This document shows positions 35,151 to 43,557 of a DNA stretch of 64,000 nt, in pieces. The stretch's first letter is position 1, and every line of letters begins with the position of its first letter. This DNA is from Pseudomonadota bacterium (GTDB lineage Bacteria; Pseudomonadota; Alphaproteobacteria; Acetobacterales; Acetobacteraceae). The position numbers were made by a program, and so were the translations under genes. The notes below the pieces were generated by a model. It worked only from the letters and a program-made list of their open reading frames with translations, was not told the DNA's origin and ran no database searches. The stretch is from assembly GCA_021845595.1 (NCBI GenBank), contig JAJZVV010000007.1, positions 62,001-126,000 on the forward strand, given 5' to 3'.

Positions 35151-35800
35151 CCCGCTATGTGATGGTCGCGGATCTGCGCCGCTGCGTCGGCTGCCAGACC
35201 TGCACCGCCGCCTGCAAGGAAGGCAATGGCACCCCGCCCGGCGTGCAGTGGCGCCGCGTGCTCGACCTGGAAAGCGGCACCTATCCAAACGTCCACCGGG
35301 TGTTCGTGCCGGTGGGTTGCCAGCATTGCGCCAACCCGCCGTGCCTGGAGGTCTGCCCCTCGACCGCGACGCGCCAGCGACCCGACGGCATCGTCACCAT
35401 CGACTACGATCTCTGCATCGGCTGCAGCTACTGCATCATGGCCTGTCCCTATGACGCGCGCAGTCTGGTCGATCGCACGCACTATGCCTTCGGCGATACG
35501 CCGACGCCGGCTGAGGCGGCGCGGGTCCACCATCAGACCAGCGGTGTCGCGACCAAATGCACCTTCTGCGCCAAGCGGATCGACGCCGGCGTCGCGCGCG
35601 GCCTGGTGCCGGGAACGGATCCCGAGGCAACGCCGCTCTGCGTCAACAGCTGCATCTCCGGCGCGCTGAGTTTCGGCGACATCGACGACCCAGCCGGGCC
35701 GGTGGCCGAGCTGCTCGCGGAAAACCAGTGGTTCCGCATGCACGAGAGCGAAGGCACGGAGCCGGGCTTCTACTACATCTGGGACAAGGGAACGCTATGA
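35147..35800 (+). CDS. padC: Four-cluster iron-sulfur electron-transfer subunit (PadC-like)
   Basis: A 217-residue DmsB/NrfC-type ferredoxin subunit. Four cysteine groups, each able to help hold a [4Fe-4S] cluster, are CVGCQTCTAACKEGN (about 13-27), CQHCANPPCLEVCP, CIGCSYCIMACPYDA, and CTFCAKR with the late CVNSC. It would pass electrons from the molybdenum subunit to the membrane anchor. It overlaps both neighbours by ATGA. There is no signal peptide, so the complex faces the cytoplasm, as expected for a CoA-thioester substrate. Confidence 0.8.
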   Translation: MTRYVMVADLRRCVGCQTCTAACKEGNGTPPGVQWRRVLDLESGTYPNVHRVFVPVGCQHCANPPCLEVCPSTATRQRPDGIVTIDYDLCIGCSYCIMACPYDARSLVDRTHYAFGDTPTPAEAARVHHQTSGVATKCTFCAKRIDAGVARGLVPGTDPEATPLCVNSCISGALSFGDIDDPAGPVAELLAENQWFRMHESEGTEPGFYYIWDKGTL

Positions 35801-36666
35801 GCCAACCCATCGCGTCCCGGCGCCAATCCTACTGGGACCTGCGCGCGGCAGGAAATTTCATCGGCGGCGGCAGCGGTGCCGGGCTCGTCGTCATGGCGGC
35901 GCTGGCGGCCCTTGCCGGCGCACCGTTCCGCCTCGCGCTCGCGCTCGGCCTCGCTGGTGTCCTGCTCGGCTTGTCGCTGGTGTGGCTGGAAATCGGCAAG
36001 CCCTGGCGCGCGCTGAATGTGTTCTTTCACCCGCGCACCTCCTGGATGACGCGCGAGGGCATCGTCGCCAGCCTGCTGTTCCCGGCCGGGCTGGCGGCGA
36101 GCCTGATGGCGAGCCCGGCGGCGACGTCCCTCGCCGCGCTGCTCGCCGGCGGCTTTCTCTACTGCCAGGCGCGCATCCTGCGGGCTGCGCGCGGCATTCC
36201 GGCGTGGCGGCAGGCGGAGATCGTCCCCCTCATTCTGGCTACCGGGCTAGCCGAGGGCAGCGGGCTCTATCTGCTCGTCGGCACGGCCACGACCGCGGCG
36301 ATCGGCTGCGCCCTGCTGGCCGCGCTGGCGCGGGAGGCGGCGTGGCGTGCCTACCGCGCCGGGCTGGCTGGGACCCAACTAGCCGCACCCAGCCTCGCCG
36401 TGTTCGACAGCCCTGCCGCCCGCGGCGCGCGTGCGGCGCAGGTCGCCGCCGTGGCGCTGATGGTCCTGGCGCTGGTGGCAGCCCGGCTCGCCCCGGAGGT
36501 CAGCGCCAGTCTCGGCGTCGCCGCCGGTGCGCTCGCGGCCGGCGGCGGTTGGGGCTTGAAGGCGCTGTTGATCACCCGTGCCGCCTTCACCCGTCCGGTC
36601 GCGATCCCGGCGATGCCGATGCGTGGCAGCAGCGACGCTCGCGCCTGGCGAACATCGAGATCGTGA
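35797..36666 (+). CDS. padD: DmsC/NrfD-type membrane anchor subunit (PadD-like)
   Basis: A 289-residue protein with about eight hydrophobic segments, matching DMSO-reductase anchor subunits (GNFIGGGSGAGLVV near the start, then LEIGKPWRALNVFFHPRTSW). It would dock the PadBC-like module on the inner membrane and hand electrons to quinone. The start overlaps the stop of padC by ATGA. The stop lies 13 bases from the stop of the convergent Rrf2 gene, with no room for a conventional terminator. Confidence 0.75.
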   Translation: MSQPIASRRQSYWDLRAAGNFIGGGSGAGLVVMAALAALAGAPFRLALALGLAGVLLGLSLVWLEIGKPWRALNVFFHPRTSWMTREGIVASLLFPAGLAASLMASPAATSLAALLAGGFLYCQARILRAARGIPAWRQAEIVPLILATGLAEGSGLYLLVGTATTAAIGCALLAALAREAAWRAYRAGLAGTQLAAPSLAVFDSPAARGARAAQVAAVALMVLALVAARLAPEVSASLGVAAGALAAGGGWGLKALLITRAAFTRPVAIPAMPMRGSSDARAWRTSRS

Positions 36667-36679
36667 CGTGACGAGCGCC

Positions 36680-37138
36680 TCAGCGCCGCGCCACCCGCCG
36701 CGTCGGGCCCGGTTCGACCTCCACCGCCCAGGGACGGCGGGCGATCAGCTTGAGCATGGTCGACAGGCTGATCGAGCGGAGGGTCGCCGCCGTCTGGCTG
36801 TCGAGTTCGGCGAGGACGAAGCTCAGTCCCCTGGCGATGTCCTCCCCGGCGGCCGGCGGCGCCGGTTCGGTCGTATCGGCGCTGATATCCTCGAACAGCC
36901 GGATCACGTCCATGAGCGTGAGCCGCTTGGCGTTGCCGGCGAAACGGTAGCCGCCACCGACGCCGCGCACCGCGTCCACCAGACCGGCACGGCCGAGATC
37001 GCGCAGCACCTTGGCCAGATGGTGTGCGGAGATGCCGTATTTTTCCGCGATCTCGACCGCCGTGATCTGGCGCGCCGGGTCGGCGGCGAGTTCGAGCACG
37101 GCGTAGAGCGCGAAGGACGTAGCCTTCTGCAGCCTCAT
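36680..37138 (-). CDS. Rrf2-family transcriptional regulator lacking cysteines
   Basis: A 152-residue winged-helix regulator starting with the Rrf2 signature MRLQKATSFALYAVLELA. The recognition helix region is ISAHHLAKVLRDLGRAGLV, and the wing is GVGGGYRFAG. It contains no cysteine at all, so it cannot hold the Fe-S cluster of IscR or NsrR. BadM of Rhodopseudomonas palustris, a repressor of benzoyl-CoA reductase genes, is an Rrf2 protein, which makes a pathway-specific role plausible here. It follows the GNAT gene by 39 bases on the same strand. Confidence 0.85.
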   Translation of the reverse strand: MRLQKATSFALYAVLELAADPARQITAVEIAEKYGISAHHLAKVLRDLGRAGLVDAVRGVGGGYRFAGNAKRLTLMDVIRLFEDISADTTEPAPPAAGEDIARGLSFVLAELDSQTAATLRSISLSTMLKLIARRPWAVEVEPGPTRRVARR

Positions 37139-37177
37139 GCCGCCACCAGGACGCGTTCGGGGGCCGGGGGGAAACCG

Positions 37178-37660
37178 TCAGTCAAAGCGCATCTCCAGTT
37201 CGATGAATGGGCCCGCGGTCATCCCCTGGCTGCGGAAGAAGGAGTGGATCACGGTGTTGTCGCGCGCCACCATGGTGCGCACGCGGTCGACACCGGCATC
37301 GCGGAAACAGTCGCAGACCGCCGCAAACAGCCGCGAGCCGAGACCGTGCACGCGCAGCCGGGACCGCACCTGCACGGCGAAGATCCACCCGCTGGGCGAG
37401 GAGCCGAACTCCCAGGCGCGCACTTCGCCGATGATGAACCCATCGATGCGCCCGGCGGCACCGGCCACCAGGAAGAAGCGGGATTCGCGACGGCGGGCGC
37501 CGTAGCGCTCGAACATGTCCTGCCAGTAGTCCGGCTTGAGCAGGCCGGTGACCTCCTCATCGAGCGCGATCACGCCCGGCACATCCGCGGCGGTCGCGGT
37601 CCGGATTTCCATCTCCGCGTCGCCCTCCGTCCTGGGCGCCTTCACCGTTCGTCGTGCCAT
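37178..37660 (-). CDS. GNAT-family N-acetyltransferase
   Basis: A 160-residue single GNAT domain. The acetyl-CoA-binding segment is RSRLRVHGLGSRLF (about 103-116), and the fold continues to FFRSQGMTAGPF. The start at 37660 has AGGAG 5 bases upstream; a GTG two codons earlier is too close to it. Adjacent to an Rrf2 regulator, it recalls the BadL/BadM pair of Rhodopseudomonas, where BadL is an acetyltransferase linked to benzoate metabolism. That equivalence is suggested by context only. The substrate could be a small aromatic amine or a protein lysine. Confidence 0.75.
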   Translation of the reverse strand: MARRTVKAPRTEGDAEMEIRTATAADVPGVIALDEEVTGLLKPDYWQDMFERYGARRRESRFFLVAGAAGRIDGFIIGEVRAWEFGSSPSGWIFAVQVRSRLRVHGLGSRLFAAVCDCFRDAGVDRVRTMVARDNTVIHSFFRSQGMTAGPFIELEMRFD

Positions 37661-37815
37661 GTCCACTCCTGGCGTGACGTTGCGCGACGCGCCGAGTCTT
37701 CGCCGCGACAGCTCTGCTTAGCAACGCCAGGCCCGTGCATTCAACGTCGCTCGCCCGCGCGGCTGGGAACCCGCCGGGCGATCACGGCCGGTCGGCGGTC
37801 GAAACTGGCAGCGGA

Positions 37816-37832
37816 GCGCCATTTTATGGCGC
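37816..37832. promoter_or_regulatory. Perfect inverted repeat GCGCCA-N5-TGGCGC upstream of the aryl-CoA ligase
   Basis: GCGCCA and TGGCGC flank TTTTA, an AT-rich centre in a GC-rich gap, 64 bases upstream of the ligase start. The 235-base gap between the divergent GNAT (start 37660) and ligase (start 37896) genes holds no FNR box. This palindrome is the clearest operator candidate, perhaps for the Rrf2 regulator next door; no binding partner is shown by the sequence. Confidence 0.4.
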
Positions 37833-37895
37833 GGCCAAGCCAGCCGGCGCGCCGCCGATCCCAATGCCGCACGGCCACGGAAACAGGAGCGAAAA

Positions 37896-39527
37896 ATGCA
37901 GGATAATACCCTCGCCGTCGAGTCGGGCGCGTCCGGCGGCCGTCTCCGGTTCGCCCCGCGCTTCAACGCCGCGGCGGCGTTCATCGACCGCCATGTCGGC
38001 GAAGGCCGAGGGACGTCCATCGCCATCCGCACCGCCAACGAGGAGGTGACCTACGCCGCGCTCGCCGAGCGGGTGGCGCGCTGCGGCAACGCGCTGCTCG
38101 CTTCCGGCATTCCGCGCGGCGGCCGGCTCCTGATGACGGTACTGGACGGCCCGGCGTTCTTCTACGTGTTCTGGGGCGCGATCAAGGCCGGCATCGTCCC
38201 GGTGCCGCTCAACACCCTGTTGCGCGCCGCGGACTACGGCTGGTTCATCGAGGATTCCGGCTGTGCCGGCTTCGTCTACTCGCCCGAACTCGCGGCCGAG
38301 ATCGAGCCGGCGCTCGCCGCCGCGCACCAGCGCCCGTCCGTCGTGCTGCGCACCACGGGCGACGGCGGCGCGCTGCCAGCGCTGATGGCGCAGGCGAGCC
38401 CGCTGCTCGACCTGGCGCCGGCGGCGCCCGAGGATGAATGCTACTGGCTCTATTCCTCCGGCTCGACCGGCCGGCCGAAGGGCGCGGTGCATGCCCAGCG
38501 CGACCTCGCGGTCTCCTGCCAGCGCTACGGCGTCGAGACGATCGGCGTCCGGCAGGACGATGTCTTCTTTTCGGCCGCAAAACTGTTCTTCGCCTACGGG
38601 CTCGGCAATGCGATGGGCTTCCCGCTATGGGTCGGCGGCACGACGGTCCTGATGCCCGACCGCCCGACGCCGGAGAGCACTTTCGCGGCGATCGAGCGCT
38701 TCCGTCCGAGCGTCTTCTTCGGCGTGCCGACCTTGTTCGCGCGTCAGATCGCCGAATTTCAGCGCCTGCAGCCGGATCTCTCGTCGCTGCGCTTCTGTGT
38801 CTCGGCCGGCGAGGCGCTGCCGGCGCATCTGTTCGAGGCCTGGCGCCAGCTCACCGGCACCGAGATCATCGACGGCATCGGCTCGACCGAGGCCACCCAC
38901 ATGTATATTTCCAACCGGCCGGGGGCGGTGAAGCCCGGCAGCACCGGCCGCGCGGTGCCAGGCTACACACTGAAAATCGTCGACGACCAGGGCAACGAAT
39001 TGCCGCCGGGCAACGCCGGGCGGCTGCTCGTGCGCGGCGAATCGATTGCCAAATGCTACTGGCACAGCACGCGGCCGACCCTGGTCGATGGCTGGTTCGA
39101 CACCGGCGACACCTATCGCCTCGACGCCGACGGCACCTACACCTACAGCGGCCGCAGCGACGACATGCTGAAGGTCGGCGGCATCTGGTGCTCGCCGATC
39201 GAAATCGAGGCCGCGCTGATCGAGCACCCGGACGTGCTGGAGGCCGCGGTGGTCGGGCGCGAGGACGCCGACGGGCTGGTGAAGCCGGAAGCCTGGATCG
39301 TGCCCAAGAACCCGGACACCGCGGCACCGCTCGACATCGAGGCCGCCCTCGTGCGCCACTGCAAGGCCCGCCTGGCGCCGTACAAATATCCGCGCTGGGT
39401 GCATCTCGTCCCGGACCTGCCGAAGACCGCGACCGGCAAGATCCAGCGCTTCGTGCTCCGCCAGCGCCCGTCGCCAATTCCTGCCGCCGGGCTCGGCCCG
39501 ACAGCGGCGATGGAGCGGGCCCAGTAA
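37896..39527 (+). CDS. Benzoate-CoA ligase-family protein (benzoate or 4-hydroxybenzoate)
   Basis: A 543-residue adenylate-forming ligase of the benzoate-CoA ligase type. The AMP-binding P-loop is YSSGSTGRPKG (186-196). The motifs FAYGLGNAMGFPLWVGG and GIGSTEATHMYISNRPG are family-specific, and the catalytic Lys lies in PKTATGKIQRF near the C-terminus. It activates an aromatic acid with ATP and CoA in the cytoplasm. Its place just upstream of hcrCAB favours 4-hydroxybenzoate or benzoate; the two are not separable by eye. AGGAG lies 7 bases before the ATG. Confidence 0.88.
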   Translation: MQDNTLAVESGASGGRLRFAPRFNAAAAFIDRHVGEGRGTSIAIRTANEEVTYAALAERVARCGNALLASGIPRGGRLLMTVLDGPAFFYVFWGAIKAGIVPVPLNTLLRAADYGWFIEDSGCAGFVYSPELAAEIEPALAAAHQRPSVVLRTTGDGGALPALMAQASPLLDLAPAAPEDECYWLYSSGSTGRPKGAVHAQRDLAVSCQRYGVETIGVRQDDVFFSAAKLFFAYGLGNAMGFPLWVGGTTVLMPDRPTPESTFAAIERFRPSVFFGVPTLFARQIAEFQRLQPDLSSLRFCVSAGEALPAHLFEAWRQLTGTEIIDGIGSTEATHMYISNRPGAVKPGSTGRAVPGYTLKIVDDQGNELPPGNAGRLLVRGESIAKCYWHSTRPTLVDGWFDTGDTYRLDADGTYTYSGRSDDMLKVGGIWCSPIEIEAALIEHPDVLEAAVVGREDADGLVKPEAWIVPKNPDTAAPLDIEAALVRHCKARLAPYKYPRWVHLVPDLPKTATGKIQRFVLRQRPSPIPAAGLGPTAAMERAQ

Positions 39528-39543
39528 AGATCCCATGCCTGCC

Positions 39544-39557
39544 TTGATCTGGATCAA
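39544..39557 (+). promoter_or_regulatory. FNR-type operator upstream of hcrCAB, TTGAT-CTGG-ATCAA
   Basis: A perfect FNR palindrome 17 bases after the ligase stop. Its centre (39550.5) is 41.5 bases from a start point predicted 7 bases after the -10-like TAAATA, the spacing of class II FNR-activated promoters. It indicates that hcr has its own oxygen-controlled promoter rather than depending only on readthrough from the ligase gene. Confidence 0.78.
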
Positions 39558-39579
39558 CCACACTGGCCCGCGACAGCGC

Positions 39580-39585
39580 TAAATA
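39580..39585 (+). promoter_or_regulatory. Probable -10 hexamer TAAATA of the hcr promoter
   Basis: TAAATA matches TATAAT at four of six positions in a GC-rich background. It sits 22 bases after the FNR box, placing the likely transcription start near 39592. No good -35 is present, as expected when FNR replaces it. The resulting leader of about 107 bases contains a short open frame. Confidence 0.55.
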
Positions 39586-39630
39586 CGCATAGCAATGCCG
39601 GTTTAGGATCGCCGCTGCCGGCCGAGGAGA

Positions 39631-39702
39631 ATGCGGATGCCACCAGACCGAACCCGTTTGCGAGCGACATCTGCCGGATCTTCCGCTTGGTTCGCGTCAT
39701 GA
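39631..39702 (+). CDS. Candidate 23-codon leader ORF overlapping the hcrC start
   Basis: ATG at 39631 follows GAGGAG (39625-39630 area) closely and opens a 23-codon frame, MRMPPDRTRLRATSAGSSAW and three more residues. It ends at TGA 39700-39702 and overlaps the hcrC ATG (39699) as ATGA. hcrC itself has no clear ribosome-binding site, so translation of the leader could be needed to reach it. A second in-frame ATG lies two codons later. Whether the peptide has a role is unknown; the overlap and ribosome site are what is seen. Confidence 0.45.
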   Translation: MRMPPDRTRLRATSAGSSAWFAS

Positions 39703-40178
39703 GCCAGACCGCGAAGCGGGTGCGCGCGTTTCGCCTCAACGGCCGCGCGCACGAGGTGCTGGTCGCCGACAACGTCCTGTTGCTGGACACGCTGCGCGAG
39801 GCGCTCGGCCTCACCGGCACCAAGCGCGGCTGCGACGGCGGCGAATGCGGCGCCTGCACCGTTTTGATCGACGGAACACCGCGGCTCGCCTGCCTGACGC
39901 GCACAGAGGAATGTGAGGGGCATGGCGTCGAAACCATCGAGGGCCTGGTCGAGAACGGTCGGATGAGTCGCCTGCAGCGGGCGTTCCACGAACGTCTCGG
40001 TACCCAGTGCGGTTATTGCACGCCGGGTATGGTGATGGCGGCCGAGGGTCTGCTGCGCCGCAACCCCGATCCGAGCGCGGCAGAGATCCGCGCCGCCCTT
40101 GCCGGCAACATCTGCCGCTGCACCGGCTACGTGAAGATCGTCGAGGCGATAGAGGACGCAGCCCGAGGAGCCCCATGA
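39699..40178 (+). CDS. hcrC: 4-hydroxybenzoyl-CoA reductase small [2Fe-2S] subunit
   Basis: A 159-residue xanthine-oxidase-family iron-sulfur subunit. The plant-type ferredoxin cluster uses Cys45, Cys50, Cys53 and Cys65. The second cluster uses Cys104, Cys107, Cys139 and Cys141 (CGYC and CRC). It relays electrons between the molybdenum subunit HcrA and HcrB. The start at 39699 is preferred over a TTG at 39687. It overlaps both a short upstream frame and hcrA by ATGA, so the cluster is translationally coupled. Confidence 0.9.
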   Translation: MSQTAKRVRAFRLNGRAHEVLVADNVLLLDTLREALGLTGTKRGCDGGECGACTVLIDGTPRLACLTRTEECEGHGVETIEGLVENGRMSRLQRAFHERLGTQCGYCTPGMVMAAEGLLRRNPDPSAAEIRAALAGNICRCTGYVKIVEAIEDAARGAP

Positions 40179-42535
40179 CCGTCATGCGCAACACCCGCGA
40201 GGTGGTGGGCCAACCCACGCCTCTGATCGACGGCATCGAGAAGGTGACCGGCCAGGCGAAATACACCGCCGACCTGCCCGCGGCCGGTGCGCTGGTCGGG
40301 CGCATCCTGCGCAGCCCCTTCAGCCACGCCCGCATCCTCGCCATCGATACGAGCGCGGCGCGCGCCCTGCCCGGTGTGCGCGCCGTCGTCACCGGCGATG
40401 ATTGCGCCTTCACCTATGGCGTGCTGCCGATCGCGATGAACGAATATCCGCTCGCGCGCGAGGTCGTGCGCTACTGCGGCGAGCCGCTGGCCGCGGTCGC
40501 GGCGGTGGACGAGGCGACGGCGGCACAGGCGATGCGGCTGATCCGTCTGGAGGTCGAGGAACTGCCTGCCTACTACACGGCCGAGGCCGCCCGTGCGCCC
40601 GATGCCGTTCCGCTGCACGCGAACAAGCCCGGCAACATCGAGCGCGCCGTGCATCACCGGTTCGGCGATGTCGAAGCCGGTTTCGCTGCGGCCGATCTGG
40701 TGCGCGAACAAGTCTATCACTGCGCCGAGATCGCGCACGGGCAGATGGAACTCAACGGCGCCCTGGTCGAGTATGACACGGCCCGCGACCAACTGACGAT
40801 CTGGAGCACGACGCAGGTCCCCTACTACGTGCATCTGATGCTGTCGCGCTGCCTCGAGATGGACATGAGCCGCATCCGCGTCGTCAAGCCATTCGTCGGC
40901 GGCGGCTTTGGCGCGCGCGTCGAAACGCTCAATTTCGAAATCATCGCCGCCCTGCTCGCCCGCGCCGCCGGTGGCAAGGTCCGCCTGCTGCTGTCGCGGG
41001 AGGAAACGTTCCTCACCCATCGCGGCCGGCCGGACACCGAAGTGCGGCTCAAGCTCGGCATGACGCGCGCCGGCCGCCTCACCGCCTGCGCCTGCGAGGT
41101 GGTCCAGCGCGGCGGCGCGTATGCGGGCTACGGGATCGTGACGATCCTCTATGCCGGCTCGCTGCTGCACGGTCTCTACGACATCCCGGCGATCGCTTAT
41201 GACGGCTGGCGGGTCTACGCCAACCTGCCGCCCTGCGGGGCGATGCGTGGGCACGGCTCGGTCGACGTGCGCTTCGCCTTCGAGGCGCTGCTCGACAGCA
41301 TGGCGGCCGAAGCCGGGCTCGATCCGTTCACCGTGCGGCGGCAGAATCTGCTGAGCGCACCGACCGAGACGCAGAACGGGCTGCGGGTCGAAAGCTACGG
41401 TCTCGATGAATGTCTCGACTGGGTGGAACGCACGAGCGGCTGGGCCGCCCGCCGCGGGCGCCTCGGGCCTGGCCGTGGCCTCGGCATGGCCTGTTCGCAC
41501 TATGTCAGCGGCGCCGCCAAGCCGATCCATTGGACCGGCGAGCCGCACGCGGTCGTGCATCTGCGGCTCGATTTCGACGGCGGCATCACGCTGCTGACCG
41601 GGGCGGCGGACATCGGGCAGGGATCGAGCACGGTGATGGCGCAGGCCGCAGCCGAGGTGCTCGGCATACGGCTCGACCGGGTGCGCGTGGTCGCCGCCGA
41701 CAGCATGCTCACACCGAAGGACAACGGGTCCTATTCCTCCCGCGTCACCTTCATGGTCGGCAACGCCACGATCGACGCCGCCCGCGCCCTGCGTGCCAAG
41801 CTCCTCGCGGCGGCGGCCGAGCCGCTCGGCGTGTCGGCCGAGGCGATCGAGTGCGAGCACGAAACGTTCCGGCGCATCGGCGACGACGGTCCAGGCCTGC
41901 CCTTCGCCGATATCGCGCGTGCTGCCCTCGCGCGCGAAGGTGGCGCCATCACCGCCAAGGGCAGCTTCACCTGTCCGGTGGAATTCCAGGGCGGCAAGCA
42001 CAAGGGCGGTGCCGTCGGGTCCACCATGGGCTTCAGCTACGCCGCTCAGGTCGTGGAAGTCGCCGTCGATATCGACACCGGCATGGTGACGGTCGAACAG
42101 GTCTGGGTGGCGCAGGATTGCGGCTTCGCCATCAATCCGCTCGCCGTCGAGGGTCAGATCCAGGGCGCGGTCTGGATGGGCATGGGCCAGGCGATCGGCG
42201 AGGAGACACGCTATGAGCGCGGCCTCGCGCTGCATGGCAGCCTGCTCGACTATCGCGTTCCCACCATCGTCGAATCGCCGCCGATCGCGCTGCATATCGT
42301 CGAGAGCATCGACCCGAACGGGCCGTTCGGCGCCAAGGAAGCGAGCGAGGGTGCGCTGGCGGGTTTCCTGCCCGCCCTCGTCAACGCCATCGCCGACGCG
42401 ATCGGGCTCCGGATCGACACGCTGCCGGTGACGCCGGACCGGCTTCTCGAAGCCCTCGCCGTACGCCGGCGTGAGCAGCGCCTGGCGCGCGAACTGGCCC
42501 GCGAGCAGGCCCACCAGCAGGAAGGCGTTGTGTAA
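40175..42535 (+). CDS. hcrA: 4-hydroxybenzoyl-CoA reductase molybdenum subunit
   Basis: A 786-residue molybdopterin-cytosine-dinucleotide subunit of the xanthine oxidase family. The N-terminal domain ([16 protein letters not shown]) leads to molybdopterin-binding segments [10 protein letters not shown] (about 242-251), [15 protein letters not shown] (near 475) and a late [13 protein letters not shown] holding the expected active-site Glu. It removes the para-hydroxyl of 4-hydroxybenzoyl-CoA to give benzoyl-CoA, using low-potential electrons. Substrate assignment rests mainly on the partner HcrB with its diagnostic cluster loop and on the neighbourhood. Confidence 0.88.
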   Translation: MTVMRNTREVVGQPTPLIDGIEKVTGQAKYTADLPAAGALVGRILRSPFSHARILAIDTSAARALPGVRAVVTGDDCAFTYGVLPIAMNEYPLAREVVRYCGEPLAAVAAVDEATAAQAMRLIRLEVEELPAYYTAEAARAPDAVPLHANKPGNIERAVHHRFGDVEAGFAAADLVREQVYHCAEIAHGQMELNGALVEYDTARDQLTIWSTTQVPYYVHLMLSRCLEMDMSRIRVVKPFVGGGFGARVETLNFEIIAALLARAAGGKVRLLLSREETFLTHRGRPDTEVRLKLGMTRAGRLTACACEVVQRGGAYAGYGIVTILYAGSLLHGLYDIPAIAYDGWRVYANLPPCGAMRGHGSVDVRFAFEALLDSMAAEAGLDPFTVRRQNLLSAPTETQNGLRVESYGLDECLDWVERTSGWAARRGRLGPGRGLGMACSHYVSGAAKPIHWTGEPHAVVHLRLDFDGGITLLTGAADIGQGSSTVMAQAAAEVLGIRLDRVRVVAADSMLTPKDNGSYSSRVTFMVGNATIDAARALRAKLLAAAAEPLGVSAEAIECEHETFRRIGDDGPGLPFADIARAALAREGGAITAKGSFTCPVEFQGGKHKGGAVGSTMGFSYAAQVVEVAVDIDTGMVTVEQVWVAQDCGFAINPLAVEGQIQGAVWMGMGQAIGEETRYERGLALHGSLLDYRVPTIVESPPIALHIVESIDPNGPFGAKEASEGALAGFLPALVNAIADAIGLRIDTLPVTPDRLLEALAVRRREQRLARELAREQAHQQEGVV

Positions 42536-43527
42536 TGGAGCTCCTGCCGCCCTTCCACGTCGCCACGCCCGGCTCGATCGCGGCGGCCGTCGCCGCCGGC
42601 CAGGACCACGCGGCGAGCCGCTTCATCGCCGGCGGCACCGATCTCATGGTCAATCTGCGCCACGGGATCGGCGATCCCGCGACGCTCATCGACCTGCGCG
42701 GCATTCCGGAACTGCGCCACGTGAGCGCCGAGCCGGACGGGCTGGTGATCGGCGCGGCGGTGACGCTGGCCGAACTGGCCGAGCATCCGGCGGTGGCCTC
42801 GCGCTATCCCGCTATTGCCACCGCCGCCGCAGCCGTCGGCGCGCCGGCGCATCGCGCCGCCGGCACCGTCGGGGGCAACCTCTGCCTCGACACGCGCTGC
42901 ATCTTCTACAACCGCAGCGCCTGGTGGCGGGAGGCCAACGGCTTCTGCCTGAAATACCAGGGTGACACCTGCCACGTCGCGCCGACGGGCAAGCGCTGCC
43001 ACGCGGCGTTCAGCGGCGACCTCGCGCCGGCGCTGCTGGTCCATGCCGCCGAAATCGACATCGCCGGACCCGGCGGAGTGCGCCGCCAGCCGCTCGCCGA
43101 GCTGTATGCCGAGGATGGCGCGGCGCATCTGAGCCTGGCCCCTGGCGAATTCCTCGTCCGTGTGGTCGTCGCCGCCGATCCCTGGCCGGCGTCCTACGCC
43201 AAGGCCCGGGCGCGCGGTGCGATCGACTTCCCGCTCGCCGGCGTGGCCGTTGCCCTGCGCCGCAGCGGAGAAGAGGTCGACGGCCTGCGTGTCGCCCTGA
43301 CCGGCACCAATGCGCGGCCATTCCTGCTGGCGGGGACCGACGCGCTGCTCGGCGCGCCGGTTTCACCCGCCTGGCTCGATCGGCTCGGCAGGCTGGTGCA
43401 GAAACAGGTCTCGCCGATGCGCACGACATTGCTCGCCGCGCAATACCGCCGCCGCGTCGCCGCCGCGCTGGCGCAGCGGCTCGCCGCCACGCTCGGCGGC
43501 CTCGATGCCGTCGGGCGTGCGGCATGA
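42535..43527 (+). CDS. hcrB: 4-hydroxybenzoyl-CoA reductase FAD subunit with extra [4Fe-4S] loop
   Basis: A 330-residue CO-dehydrogenase-flavoprotein-type subunit. FAD is bound by FIAGGTDLMVNLRHG (about 30-44) and GTVGGNLC (about 110-117). Unlike other xanthine-oxidase-family FAD subunits it carries an inserted loop with Cys122, Cys138, Cys146 and Cys155. This is the arrangement that holds the additional [4Fe-4S] cluster of Thauera HcrB and reverses electron flow towards substrate reduction. This loop is the strongest evidence for true 4-hydroxybenzoyl-CoA reductase. The start overlaps the hcrA stop (TAATG). Confidence 0.92.
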   Translation: MELLPPFHVATPGSIAAAVAAGQDHAASRFIAGGTDLMVNLRHGIGDPATLIDLRGIPELRHVSAEPDGLVIGAAVTLAELAEHPAVASRYPAIATAAAAVGAPAHRAAGTVGGNLCLDTRCIFYNRSAWWREANGFCLKYQGDTCHVAPTGKRCHAAFSGDLAPALLVHAAEIDIAGPGGVRRQPLAELYAEDGAAHLSLAPGEFLVRVVVAADPWPASYAKARARGAIDFPLAGVAVALRRSGEEVDGLRVALTGTNARPFLLAGTDALLGAPVSPAWLDRLGRLVQKQVSPMRTTLLAAQYRRRVAAALAQRLAATLGGLDAVGRAA

Positions 43528-43557
43528 GCGCGTTCTGAGCAAAGGGGACGGCCATCC

